From Deltaproteobacteria bacterium (GTDB lineage: Bacteria > Desulfobacterota > Dissulfuribacteria > Dissulfuribacterales > UBA3076): a stretch of 59,757 nt of DNA. The translations under genes were made by a program, and so were the position numbers. Shown here piece by piece: positions 53,668-59,757 of this stretch. Below the pieces are notes generated by a model. The model was given only the letters and a program-made list of their open reading frames with translations, was not told the origin of the DNA and made no database searches. The stretch covers positions 10,642 to 70,398 of the forward strand of contig PQXE01000007.1 of assembly GCA_003194495.1 (NCBI GenBank). Reading direction: 5' to 3'. Numbering within the stretch: the first letter of the stretch is position 1; each line of letters starts with the position of its first letter.

Positions 53668-54195
53668 ATGCAAGTAGCCACGGACATCGGAGGCACTTTC
53701 ACGGATATGGTTAGCCTGAAGTTCCCTGGGCAAAACAACAGTAATCTATTGATTTCAAAATAAATTTTTAAAATCTTGGTGTGCAATTACTGACTACACT
53801 TAATTTCTCAATATTGTCAGCAAGTTATTTAATTTAGAAATACACACATTTTTTTATTAAGTCAATCTTTCTTGGCCCCAATTTGAGCGATATTCCTCCC
53901 AATTTGAGTAAGTTACATGACTACAAAATTGCACGCCAAAAAGGATGATAAGCCATATAACCTATTGCAATAATAACTCTTTTTGGCTTTTTTTTAGGAA
54001 AATTCTACAGGAACTTCAGGTTAGCTTGGACGGCAACCACATCCGGGGATGGAAGGTCCTTTCCACACCGGAAAGCCCTGACCGTGCCGTCACTGAAATC
54101 ATCAGGGACCTTGCTGATTTTTCTTCCTTATTGTGCCTCCTGAATGTGAGGTATCAGTGGAGGAAAATGGTTGTCTTAAGGTAATCGTGAGGTGA
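53668..54195 (+). pseudogene. Hydantoinase/oxoprolinase-type (HyuA) gene, split by an insertion and truncated
   Basis: 53668-53715 encodes MQVATDIGGTFTDMVS, the ATPase-like N-terminus of HyuA/acetophenone carboxylase proteins. The frame then enters a 304-bp insertion. At 54020-54120 it resumes as SLDGNHIRGWKVLSTPESPDRA and IIRDLADFSS, also N-terminal HyuA sequence. Joining across the 6-bp target duplication gives one continuous frame. After DFSS the family sequence is lost; a different frame then reads PPECEVSVEENGCLKVIVR and a stop at 54193-54195, possibly a remaining C-terminal end after an internal deletion. Not functional. Confidence 0.8.
53716..54019. mobile_element. Miniature element in hyuA, CTGAAGTTCC ends, 6-bp target duplication
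   Basis: A 304-bp element with inverted ends CTGAAGTTCCCT (left) and AGGAACTTCAG (right), flanked by GTTAGC at 53710-53715 and 54020-54025. A nested inverted pair (TTGGTGTGCAATT at 53776-53788, AATTGCACGCCAA at 53927-53939) suggests a second element inside. No transposase frame. Its relative lies at 55439-55544. Confidence 0.82.
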
Positions 54196-54355
54196 AAAAA
54201 GGGATCTGTGCGGTTAGCCGTTACTGGAGATAATCTAATTTTCCTCCTTTACTTGGGTACTTGTGTCGGCTGGTTTTCTGAATCGCTCAAAAACGACATT
54301 GGCTGCGCCGGGTTGTGTGCTCTGTTTCGTTATTAACTATACGTTATTTATATGT
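54196..54355. other. Intergenic, nothing recognised
   Basis: No coding or repeat signal was seen between the hydantoinase remnant and the convergent nucleotidyltransferase gene. Confidence 0.4.
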
Positions 54356-54946
54356 TTAGTTGTCAATTCCTGCATCCTGAAAAGCTTTATCTAATAAATC
54401 TTTCATTTTCAGTTCTGATGCCCAGTGTTGCAGATATTTTTTATCCAGCGAACCTTTCTGTACTTTAAGTACACCCAAAACATCATTCCACTGGCGATCG
54501 GACACGTCTCCGCCCAAACGAAACCATGCCAGTTTGTGCAAAACGATATCTTCAGGAGACACAAGATAAAATTCGGCGGTTCTCTGCTCTTCATCCAATG
54601 TGTCTTTTCTTCTTCTTTTGAATGTTTCTATGTCGTAAGGTGCATTTTTGGTAATAAAGACATCAATTTTAAGCATTGTTTCGAGATGGATAATGTTGAA
54701 TGATGAACATCTTCTGATCGCATCCAGAATCATATTTTCATCAATATAATAAGAGGGTTCGAGCATTCTGACAAGAGATCGGACATGCTTCGGTTTTAAG
54801 TCCGACACCATGTCAACATCCATTGTTGAACGGGCTATTCCGTATGCGGAACTGGCCACTGAGCCTCCGATGTAATAAAGAATGCCAAGTTTTTTAAAAG
54901 CTTCAGCGACAGGTTCTGTCGCTGTCAGTATATCGGGTTTTTTCAT
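54356..54946 (-). CDS. MNT-type nucleotidyltransferase (possible AbiEii-like toxin side)
   Basis: A 196-residue protein of the polymerase-beta nucleotidyltransferase fold: IGGSVASSAYGIARSTMDVDMV has the GS motif and the D-x-D metal acids, and KIDVFI supplies the third. ELxxPEDIVLHKL appears as LVSPEDIVLHKLAWFR, typical of the AbiEii/DUF-type group. It overlaps the upstream small gene by four bases (ATGA). Such pairs are common in bacteria and are often suspected to be toxin-antitoxin or defence modules, but no activity is proven for this subgroup. Confidence 0.75.
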   Translation of the reverse strand: MKKPDILTATEPVAEAFKKLGILYYIGGSVASSAYGIARSTMDVDMVSDLKPKHVRSLVRMLEPSYYIDENMILDAIRRCSSFNIIHLETMLKIDVFITKNAPYDIETFKRRRKDTLDEEQRTAEFYLVSPEDIVLHKLAWFRLGGDVSDRQWNDVLGVLKVQKGSLDKKYLQHWASELKMKDLLDKAFQDAGIDN

Positions 54947-55200
54947 AATGATCTGGTTTCCATGTATTCACGGAGAAGACCTGCTAATTTTTCTCCGTAA
55001 TGATAAGATATAAATTTCAGATTCAGTTCTTTTTTATCCAAATCAGGATTGGCTCTCATAATTGCCCGCCGTGAAAGCCGTATGGTGCTTTCAGACAGTG
55101 AACGTACTCTTGAGATTCTTTTTGCAGTACTCGAACTACGAATTAACGATATTAGCAATTCTTCTATTTTAGGATGAGTATCAGGGGACTGTGTTATCAT
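54943..55200 (-). CDS. Small helical partner of the nucleotidyltransferase
   Basis: An 85-residue protein from the ATG at 55200 (GGAAAGCAAAAAA upstream). Helical, with conserved ELLISLIRSSSTAKRI, RVRSLSESTIRLSRRAI and ISYHYGEKLAGLLREYME. This small gene is regularly found directly before such nucleotidyltransferases. The frame stays open upstream to 55428 and encodes KFLYYQGKYFYLNRCDYGKI and FTYTGKIDKWEFAIF, which resembles a separate small conserved protein, perhaps a degraded neighbour gene fused in frame. Confidence 0.7.
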   Translation of the reverse strand: MITQSPDTHPKIEELLISLIRSSSTAKRISRVRSLSESTIRLSRRAIMRANPDLDKKELNLKFISYHYGEKLAGLLREYMETRSL

Positions 55201-55438
55201 TTTTTTGCTTTCCGTTAAGGGGCTAATCCAAGGGTAACCGGCAACAGGGGCTTCCAGAGAACTTGTAGAATGCAACCACTGTCGGTACTCCATGAATATT
55301 GCAAATTCCCACTTGTCTATTTTGCCAGTATAGGTAAAACGGCATATTGGCTTTATTTTACCATAGTCACATCTGTTAAGATAAAAGTATTTACCTTGAT
55401 AGTATAGGAATTTCCATTTTTGGGTCAATTTTATTAAT

Positions 55439-55544
55439 CTGAAGTTCCCTCAGGGACTCGTAACTATTTGAAATCATTATGCCTATTACATGACTACAAC
55501 ATAGTTAAGTGGCTGATATTATTAGGGCGAGGGGGGAACCTCAG
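55439..55544. mobile_element. Miniature element, CTGAAGTTCC ends, copy 2
   Basis: A 106-bp element from CTGAAGTTCCCT to GGGAACCTCAG, flanked by ATTAAT at 55433-55438 and 55545-55550, again a 6-bp target duplication. It shares TTACATGACTACAA with the larger copy in hyuA. It is non-coding. Confidence 0.7.
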
Positions 55545-55558
55545 ATTAATAAGTTAGA

Positions 55559-55642
55559 GAGTCTTTGCGAGGGAGGTACGACCGAAGCAATCTCCTGTAA
55601 ATACGGGGATTGCTTCGTTGTTCCTCACTCCTCGCAATGACA
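55559..55642. repeat. REP-like palindrome (TTTGCGAGG...CCTCGCAATGAC)
   Basis: TTTGCGAGGGAGGTACGACC, then GAAGCAATCTC, a short loop, and GGGGATTGCTTCG...CTCCTCGCAATGAC form a near-palindrome. This word set is a well-known dispersed intergenic palindrome in many bacterial genomes. It lies downstream of the zinc-ribbon gene, where it could also end transcription. The rest of 55429-55696 is the miniature element and unassigned DNA. Confidence 0.65.
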
Positions 55643-55696
55643 GCTCGACACTAGGGGTTTCCGTTCAGACACAAAATACTTGTTTGCAAACAGAAA

Positions 55697-56983
55697 CTAG
55701 ATGGATTTCCCAAGCTCTATGGCATTGGCAGGTATGGCCTGACCGGAATAAAGGTCTACAAATTCCCTGCCCTGAAATTTGAAGGGAAGATAGACCAGCT
55801 TGATATGTCTCAGTCTAAGGCGAGTTTTTGGGATAAGGGAATATAGTTTGCGCTGTCTTTTAAGGAGATCTGAGAGGATGACCTTTACGGCCTGAGCTGC
55901 CTCTTCAAGGGGTAATCTGACCGGCTCAGTTCTGTATCCCGGTTTCATGCCCTGGTTCCCTTGAGACAGATCAATGGGTGCCAGGCTCATGTTCCCTGCC
56001 ACCCGGAGAAAGAGCCTTGGACTGAGCTTAAATGCAGGGATCAGGATTTGCACCGCCTCCCGGCTCCAGGCTTCAGGTGGCTTCTGGTATGATATCACGG
56101 AAAGCCTCAGGTCAGATCTACTCTTGATCGGCAGACCTGAAAGGCCCATGGTCAAGTGCCAGAAAGGCAAAAAGCTGAGGTCCTTGCTCGACGCAGATAT
56201 CTTCAAAGCCCCATAGACGAGAGGAGAAAATCTTCCGCGTCTCACCCACCAGGCCCTGGAACAGTTCCGGCACAGGAGGGCCACCGCTCCGGATACGGCA
56301 GGCAGGTTGTAACCACACTCTGGGCATATGAGGGGCAGAAAGTGCATGGGGCCTTGTTGGGAAGGTCCATCCAGGGACTTTAACAGGGCTGTGACTTCTG
56401 ATTTGTCAATCTCTTGCTCAGGGCATATCCCCCAGACGCCTTTCAATACGTATTTATCTCTTTTAGGGAATTCCGTCAGGATGAATGGGGCGTAGATCAG
56501 GCACTGGGTTTCACCAATAAACCGTTCAAAAAAGACCGTGTTTTCTTCGAATTGCAGTAGTCGTTTTTCTGCAATGCATAATGCCTCTTTGGCATTTCTC
56601 TGTGGTGGGATAAGGTGGTTTCCGTTTACTGCCAGGTTCAGTGTCGCAACTTGTGGGCGGATTCCAAGGCTTGAACCGGTGTCGATGCCTGACAAAGCGG
56701 TTACTGTAGTATCCAGCAGGGAGCCGTTTACCTGTCTTTGATCAAAGACCTTGTATCTTAGCCCTCTAAACCTCCAGTATGGAAGATATAATAATCTTCC
56801 TTCACGCCGTGTTGTCAATCCGTCTTTGACAGGCAGTGTGTATCTAAGGGGTCCCTTGGGGACCATGTAGAGATTGGTCTTGCAAAAGGAGCAGGATAAC
56901 AGCGGGTCTCCTGCTTCGAGATCTACCGGCCCGCCGCACTGAGGACAGTAACCTTTGGCCTTCCAGGATTTGTAAGCGTTCAC
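55697..56983 (-). CDS. Double zinc-ribbon protein, partner of SPFH protein
   Basis: About 428 residues from a GTG at 56983, four bases after the stop of the SPFH gene and preceded by CTTAAAGGC. Two treble-clef/zinc-ribbon motifs are visible: CPQCGG...CSFCKTNLYM near the N-terminus and CPECGYNLP...LLCRNCSRAW in the middle. Between them are beta-rich segments, with no membrane segment or signal. The upstream in-frame extension to 57052 overlaps the SPFH gene and is not used. Family not recognised; the tight coupling suggests that it works with the SPFH protein. Confidence 0.65.
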   Translation of the reverse strand: MNAYKSWKAKGYCPQCGGPVDLEAGDPLLSCSFCKTNLYMVPKGPLRYTLPVKDGLTTRREGRLLYLPYWRFRGLRYKVFDQRQVNGSLLDTTVTALSGIDTGSSLGIRPQVATLNLAVNGNHLIPPQRNAKEALCIAEKRLLQFEENTVFFERFIGETQCLIYAPFILTEFPKRDKYVLKGVWGICPEQEIDKSEVTALLKSLDGPSQQGPMHFLPLICPECGYNLPAVSGAVALLCRNCSRAWWVRRGRFSPLVYGALKISASSKDLSFLPFWHLTMGLSGLPIKSRSDLRLSVISYQKPPEAWSREAVQILIPAFKLSPRLFLRVAGNMSLAPIDLSQGNQGMKPGYRTEPVRLPLEEAAQAVKVILSDLLKRQRKLYSLIPKTRLRLRHIKLVYLPFKFQGREFVDLYSGQAIPANAIELGKSI

Positions 56984-56987
56984 AGGT

Positions 56988-58121
56988 TCAGCCTTTAAGC
57001 TCCCCGCCGCACTGGTTACAATATACTGCCTCAGGACGGTTCTTAGAGCCACACTCTTTGCAGATTTTGGGGGCGTTGGTTTGACCCGCGGGGGTCCCGC
57101 ATGCAGGACAGAATTTGGCCTTGGGGCTCAGGTTTTTTCCGCAAACCCCACACTGCCGGAGGACGAGGAGCTGGTGACCGCAGTGGGGACAGAATCTGGC
57201 CTTGGCCTCGACTGACAGACCGCATTCAGGGCAGAACTCCTGACCGGCATCCCGTGGCTGGGTAGCTCCAGATCCTGTTTGATGACCCGCAAGAAGACCC
57301 GGGACCATTAAACCAAGACCCATACCTATACCCCCTTGGGCAAGGCCTTCACCTTCGGCAGCCTTTTCCAGGGCCATGGCAGCCTTCATCTGCATAAGGC
57401 CCTGAAGGTCTTTTCCCAGGATTCCGAGCCTGCTTTTATCGTCTATGGCCTGTTGTACCTCTGCCGGAGGGGTGATTGCATTCAAGTAGAGATCTCTGAG
57501 GGCAAGTCCATAGTGGGCCAGATCTTTTGTCAATCTGTCAGAAAGTCCCCCGGCCAACTTTTCATACCGGCTTGGAAGGTCCAGCAGGGTCTCAAGGTGT
57601 TGTCCCAAGTGATCGTTTAATCTCGAGACTATAACTTCGCTCAGATAATTTTCTAAACTGTCTATATTGTAACTTGCCTGTGTACCTACCAGGGTATTCA
57701 CAAAGAGTACGGGTTGGTTCACCTGTATATTGCATATCCCATGGGCCCTTAAGCGAACCAGACCAAATTCCTTGTCTCTAAATGCTACAGGGTCCCTGGT
57801 TCCCCATTTAAGGTTGTTAAAGACCTTTAGATTTACAAAATAGACCTCTGCCCTGATAGGACTGGTAAAGGCCCAGGGGAGAGAAAGTAATTTGGTCAGC
57901 AGTGGTATGTTCATGGTGCTCAGGGTGTGTCGTCCCGGGCCAATCGCGTCACATGCCACGCCGCTCGAATAGAACACCGCAGCCTGGCTGTCTCGCACTA
58001 TGACCTGTGCTCCAAGCTTAAATTCACCTGAGCCGATCTCAGGCAGGCGGTGGGAGACTTCAGTACCTGTTTGATCAAACCACTCCAGTACTTCTAAGAA
58101 AATGACGTTGTTTATACCCAT
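56988..58121 (-). CDS. SPFH-domain protein with C-terminal zinc ribbons (YdjI-like)
   Basis: A 377-residue protein from the ATG at 58121 (GGAGGATCCCA upstream). Residues ~35-245 form an SPFH/band-7-like domain (GAQVIVRDSQAAVFYSSG, DAIGPGRHTLSTMNIPLL). A glycine-rich hinge follows, then three zinc-ribbon pairs (CPECGLSVEAKARFCPHCG, CGVCGKNLSPKAKFCPACG, CKECGSKNRPEAVYCNQCG). Relatives include Bacillus YdjI, which functions at the membrane with phage-shock-type proteins. The frame back to 58217 only reads a repeat element. Operon with the double zinc-ribbon gene. Confidence 0.82.
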   Translation of the reverse strand: MGINNVIFLEVLEWFDQTGTEVSHRLPEIGSGEFKLGAQVIVRDSQAAVFYSSGVACDAIGPGRHTLSTMNIPLLTKLLSLPWAFTSPIRAEVYFVNLKVFNNLKWGTRDPVAFRDKEFGLVRLRAHGICNIQVNQPVLFVNTLVGTQASYNIDSLENYLSEVIVSRLNDHLGQHLETLLDLPSRYEKLAGGLSDRLTKDLAHYGLALRDLYLNAITPPAEVQQAIDDKSRLGILGKDLQGLMQMKAAMALEKAAEGEGLAQGGIGMGLGLMVPGLLAGHQTGSGATQPRDAGQEFCPECGLSVEAKARFCPHCGHQLLVLRQCGVCGKNLSPKAKFCPACGTPAGQTNAPKICKECGSKNRPEAVYCNQCGGELKG

Positions 58122-58160
58122 TGGGATCCTCCATGTTAGAATCAATTCCAAAAGACGGAT

Positions 58161-58476
58161 ATAATCATTCACTTCCCCCCTGACAGCCAACAGCTTTTTT
58201 CGGGTTTCAAAGCACAATCCGTTGAGAATACGCCTTTTGGTGCAACCTAAGCTAAGCGTTTAGCTGTTAGCCACTAGCGTTTAGTTTTGAAAAATCAAGA
58301 CATTACGTTAATTAGAAATAACACCCAACGGGTGAAAGTTTGTAATAGCAAAACATCCTATAATCATTAAACTAATAGCTAACCGCTAAAGGCTAATCGC
58401 TCAATTTAGGTGCAACCTTGTCCGCGGTTGAAACCCTGCAAAAATCTGTCGGCTGCCAGGGAGAGTGAACGCTTAC
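58161..58476 (-). mobile_element. Hairpin MITE, type A copy 3, interrupted by a heptamer element
   Basis: 58161-58248 and 58409-58476 are the two halves of a type A element (ends ATAATCATTCAC and GTGAACGCTTAC). They are separated by a 160-bp insertion with a GGTGCAACCT duplication. Its 'GGGGGAAGTGAATGATTA' end faces the SPFH gene 40 bases away. No clean target duplication directly abuts the ends; ACGGATA occurs at 58154 and again at 58488. Confidence 0.78.
58249..58408. mobile_element. Inverted heptamer element (4+4 words), copy 3, with 10-bp target duplication
   Basis: The left arm is CGTTTAG, CTGTTAG, CCACTAG, CGTTTAG (58257-58284), then an 87-bp core, then CTAATAG, CTAACCG, CTAAAGG, CTAATCG (58372-58399) and CTCAATTTA. 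It is inserted into the type A element: GGTGCAACCT appears at 58239-58248 and again at 58409-58418, while intact type A copies have it once. Confidence 0.85.
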
Positions 58477-58577
58477 CTATTTTCTTTACGGATAAAACAC
58501 AGTTCACCTTGAGACAAAATACAGAAAAGCGTATAAGGACTATAAGCAAAAAACAATTACCCGAAAAGGAGCAAATC

Positions 58578-59306
58578 ATGAAAGCTAAACTTTGTTTTAA
58601 TTACCGGTTTTTGTTGAAATCCCTGTCCTGGACAATGTGGTTCAGCGTATTCACTTTTTTTGTTGCATACCCTTATGGATCGGCGGCAGAGGCGGCGGAA
58701 CCTGATAAAGTCATAAAAAATGCCATGATTGTACTGACAGAGATCAGGAATGCGCCGGATGGAGGTATCCCTGATGAGCTCCTGGCAAGATGTGAAGGGT
58801 TTGCAATATTTCCCTCTGTTTACAAAGGGGGATTTGTTGTCGGGGCAAGTTATGGAAACGGCCTGATGGCTGTTAGAAATCCCAAGACGGGAAAATGGCG
58901 CGGTCCGGCCTTTTTACAAATTGGAAGTGGGAGTTTCGGCTGGCAGATCGGAGTTCAGGCAACGGACCTGATCCTGGTGATAATGAATCAAAGGGGGGTA
59001 GACGCCTTTTTCAAAAACAACCTCACGCTGGGTGGAGATATTTCAGTGGCCGCCGGTCCTGTTGGTAGAAACTTAAAGGCCGGTACTGACGCGACTCTCA
59101 AAGCTGCGGTGTATTCTTACTCCAGGAGTAAGGGCTTTTTTGCGGGTCTATCCCTTGAGGGAGCATATTTGCATCATGATTACAAAACCGACGAGATCCT
59201 TTACGGACGGATCCTGACTCCTGGAGAGATATTGTCTCAAGGAGCGGTTTCAGTTCCTGAGCAAGGCCGAAGGTTTCTTGAATTTCTTGACAAAAATTGT
59301 CCGTAA
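58578..59306 (+). CDS. Exported SYLF (Ysc84-type) lipid-binding domain protein
   Basis: A 242-residue protein. The signal peptide (SWTMWFSVFTFFVAYPYGSA) is cleaved near residue 36. The SYLF domain covers the rest: ARCEGFAIFPSVYKGGFVVG, GPAFLQIGSGSFGWQIGVQA, LILVIMNQRGVDAFF and SYSRSKGFFAGLSLEGAYL. SYLF domains bind phosphoinositides in eukaryotes; bacterial versions are exported, with unclear roles. The ATG at 58578 follows AAAAGGAGCAAATC. The longer frame from 58410 reads repeat DNA and is rejected. Confidence 0.85.
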   Translation: MKAKLCFNYRFLLKSLSWTMWFSVFTFFVAYPYGSAAEAAEPDKVIKNAMIVLTEIRNAPDGGIPDELLARCEGFAIFPSVYKGGFVVGASYGNGLMAVRNPKTGKWRGPAFLQIGSGSFGWQIGVQATDLILVIMNQRGVDAFFKNNLTLGGDISVAAGPVGRNLKAGTDATLKAAVYSYSRSKGFFAGLSLEGAYLHHDYKTDEILYGRILTPGEILSQGAVSVPEQGRRFLEFLDKNCP

Positions 59307-59351
59307 GCTCGTTACGTATAATATGGCGTAGAAATAAAAGGTAAAAGGACA

Positions 59352-59757
59352 TGGATAATTTTAAATATCAAAATTCCACCTGCATAGTCTTTGGAAAAGG
59401 TGATGTATCCAAAGTAGGGAAGGTGATGAGGCCCATTGGAAGCAATATCTTGCTGGTAACTGGTCAGGGAAGTCTGAAAAAGAGTGGCCTTTATCAAAGA
59501 ATCAGGGGCCTGCTGGAGGAAGAAGGGATTACTGTTGTGGATCTCGATGGAGTTCAGTCCAACCCTCTGCTCTCAAGGACCCGTGACGGCATCAAGATGG
59601 CAAGGGACCATGGGATTCAAGCTGTCCTTGCCCTTGGCGGTGGGAGTGTCATGGACACTGCAAAGGCAGTTGCCGCAGGGGCGGTTATGGAATCGCCGCG
59701 GATCAGTCGCGAGCACGTAGGCAAGCTTGCTTGCCTGCGCGCGCAGTCGACTGCATT
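59352..59757 (+). CDS. Iron-containing alcohol dehydrogenase, N-terminal part, cut by window end
   Basis: The first ~115 residues match the NAD-binding domain of type III (iron-dependent) alcohol dehydrogenases: NSTCIVFGKGDVSKVG, NILLVTGQGSLKKSG, VQSNPLLSRTRDGIKMARDH and LALGGGSVMDTAKAVAAGA. It starts with ATG after AAAAGGAC. After 'AVMES' the expected motif (GDIWDFF-like) is replaced by PRISREHVGKLACLRAQSTA, encoded by the odd palindrome at the very end. The gene may therefore be interrupted or the sequence chimeric from about 59693. Confidence 0.75.
59693..59757. other. Terminal palindrome rich in restriction sites
   Basis: The last 65 bases contain AGGCAAGC-TT-GCTTGCCT inside a longer imperfect inverted pair (GCGAGCACGT against GCGCGCGC). 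They also hold CCGCGG, TCGCGA, AAGCTT, GCGCGC and GTCGAC within 56 bases. Either a cloning-vector/linker junction or a genomic palindromic repeat would explain this. Confidence 0.45.

Noticed and set aside
58122..58217. N-terminal extension of the SPFH protein
   Set aside because: It reads the type A element end; the ATG at 58121 has GGAGG upstream and matches the family start.
58410..58577. N-terminal extension of the SYLF protein
   Set aside because: It reads repeat DNA and would bury the signal peptide; the ATG at 58578 has AAGGAG.

Overview
The window looks like a chromosomal segment of a Gram-negative, strictly anaerobic bacterium, most likely a Desulfobacterota (former Deltaproteobacteria) relative. 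This is inferred from the gene mix: oxygen-independent class III ribonucleotide reductase with its activase, Wzm/Wzt export of an O-antigen-like glycan, lipoproteins, Tat translocase, an exosortase and a chemosensory operon. No rRNA, tRNA or CRISPR array was found. All calls were made by reading the sequence and translations; no database search was run.

Layout. 1-12 kb: surface-glycan locus (YfhO-like membrane protein, FAD oxidoreductase, methyltransferase-glycosyltransferase fusion, sulfotransferase, acyltransferase-like protein, two methyltransferases, Wzt and Wzm). 12-17 kb: exported proteins (parvulin, FG-GAP lipoprotein, unknown secreted protein, small lipoprotein, CAP-domain protein). 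17-20.3 kb: an exosortase and its partner membrane protein, bracketed by two near-identical coiled-coil membrane-protein genes plus a third, more distant one. 20.3-31.3 kb: housekeeping (eukaryotic-type HisA, M28 peptidase, GT2, TatC/TatB, alanine racemase, Nudix hydrolase, radical SAM, TPR-methyltransferase, DNA glycosylase). 31.4-39.7 kb: M48 and M23 peptidases, YjbQ, AIM24-like protein, lytic transglycosylase, NrdG/NrdD. 39.7-40.7 kb: decayed DNA (frameshifted antitoxin, ATPase remnant). 40.7-53.5 kb: a penicillin-binding protein, then CheW-CheR-CheW-MCP-(four-helix-bundle gene)-CheA-CheB-response regulator-hybrid kinase. 53.5-59.8 kb: a broken hydantoinase gene, a nucleotidyltransferase pair, an SPFH/zinc-ribbon pair, a SYLF protein and the start of an iron-containing alcohol dehydrogenase.

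The most unusual content is repeat DNA. (1) Arrays of degenerate 7-bp words occur at many sites. Three share one design: four heptamers, a variable core, then four inverted heptamers. One of these sits inside another repeat with a 10-bp target duplication, so it moved as a unit. Four further arrays have exactly five heptamers each and lie within the coding sequences of CheW, CheA, a response regulator and a hybrid kinase. A four-helix-bundle (23S intervening-sequence/Avd-like) gene in the che operon is itself bracketed by inverted short-word arrays. (2) A hairpin element family of about 150 bp has GTAAGCGTTCAC-type ends and 7-8 bp target duplications, and every copy seen sits just upstream of a gene in the same orientation. 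(3) A CTGAAGTTCC-ended element of 304 bp splits a hydantoinase gene with a 6-bp target duplication; conceptual removal restores the reading frame exactly.

The last ~65 bases are an odd palindrome with many restriction sites and may be a cloning junction or a repeat; the alcohol dehydrogenase frame should not be trusted there.
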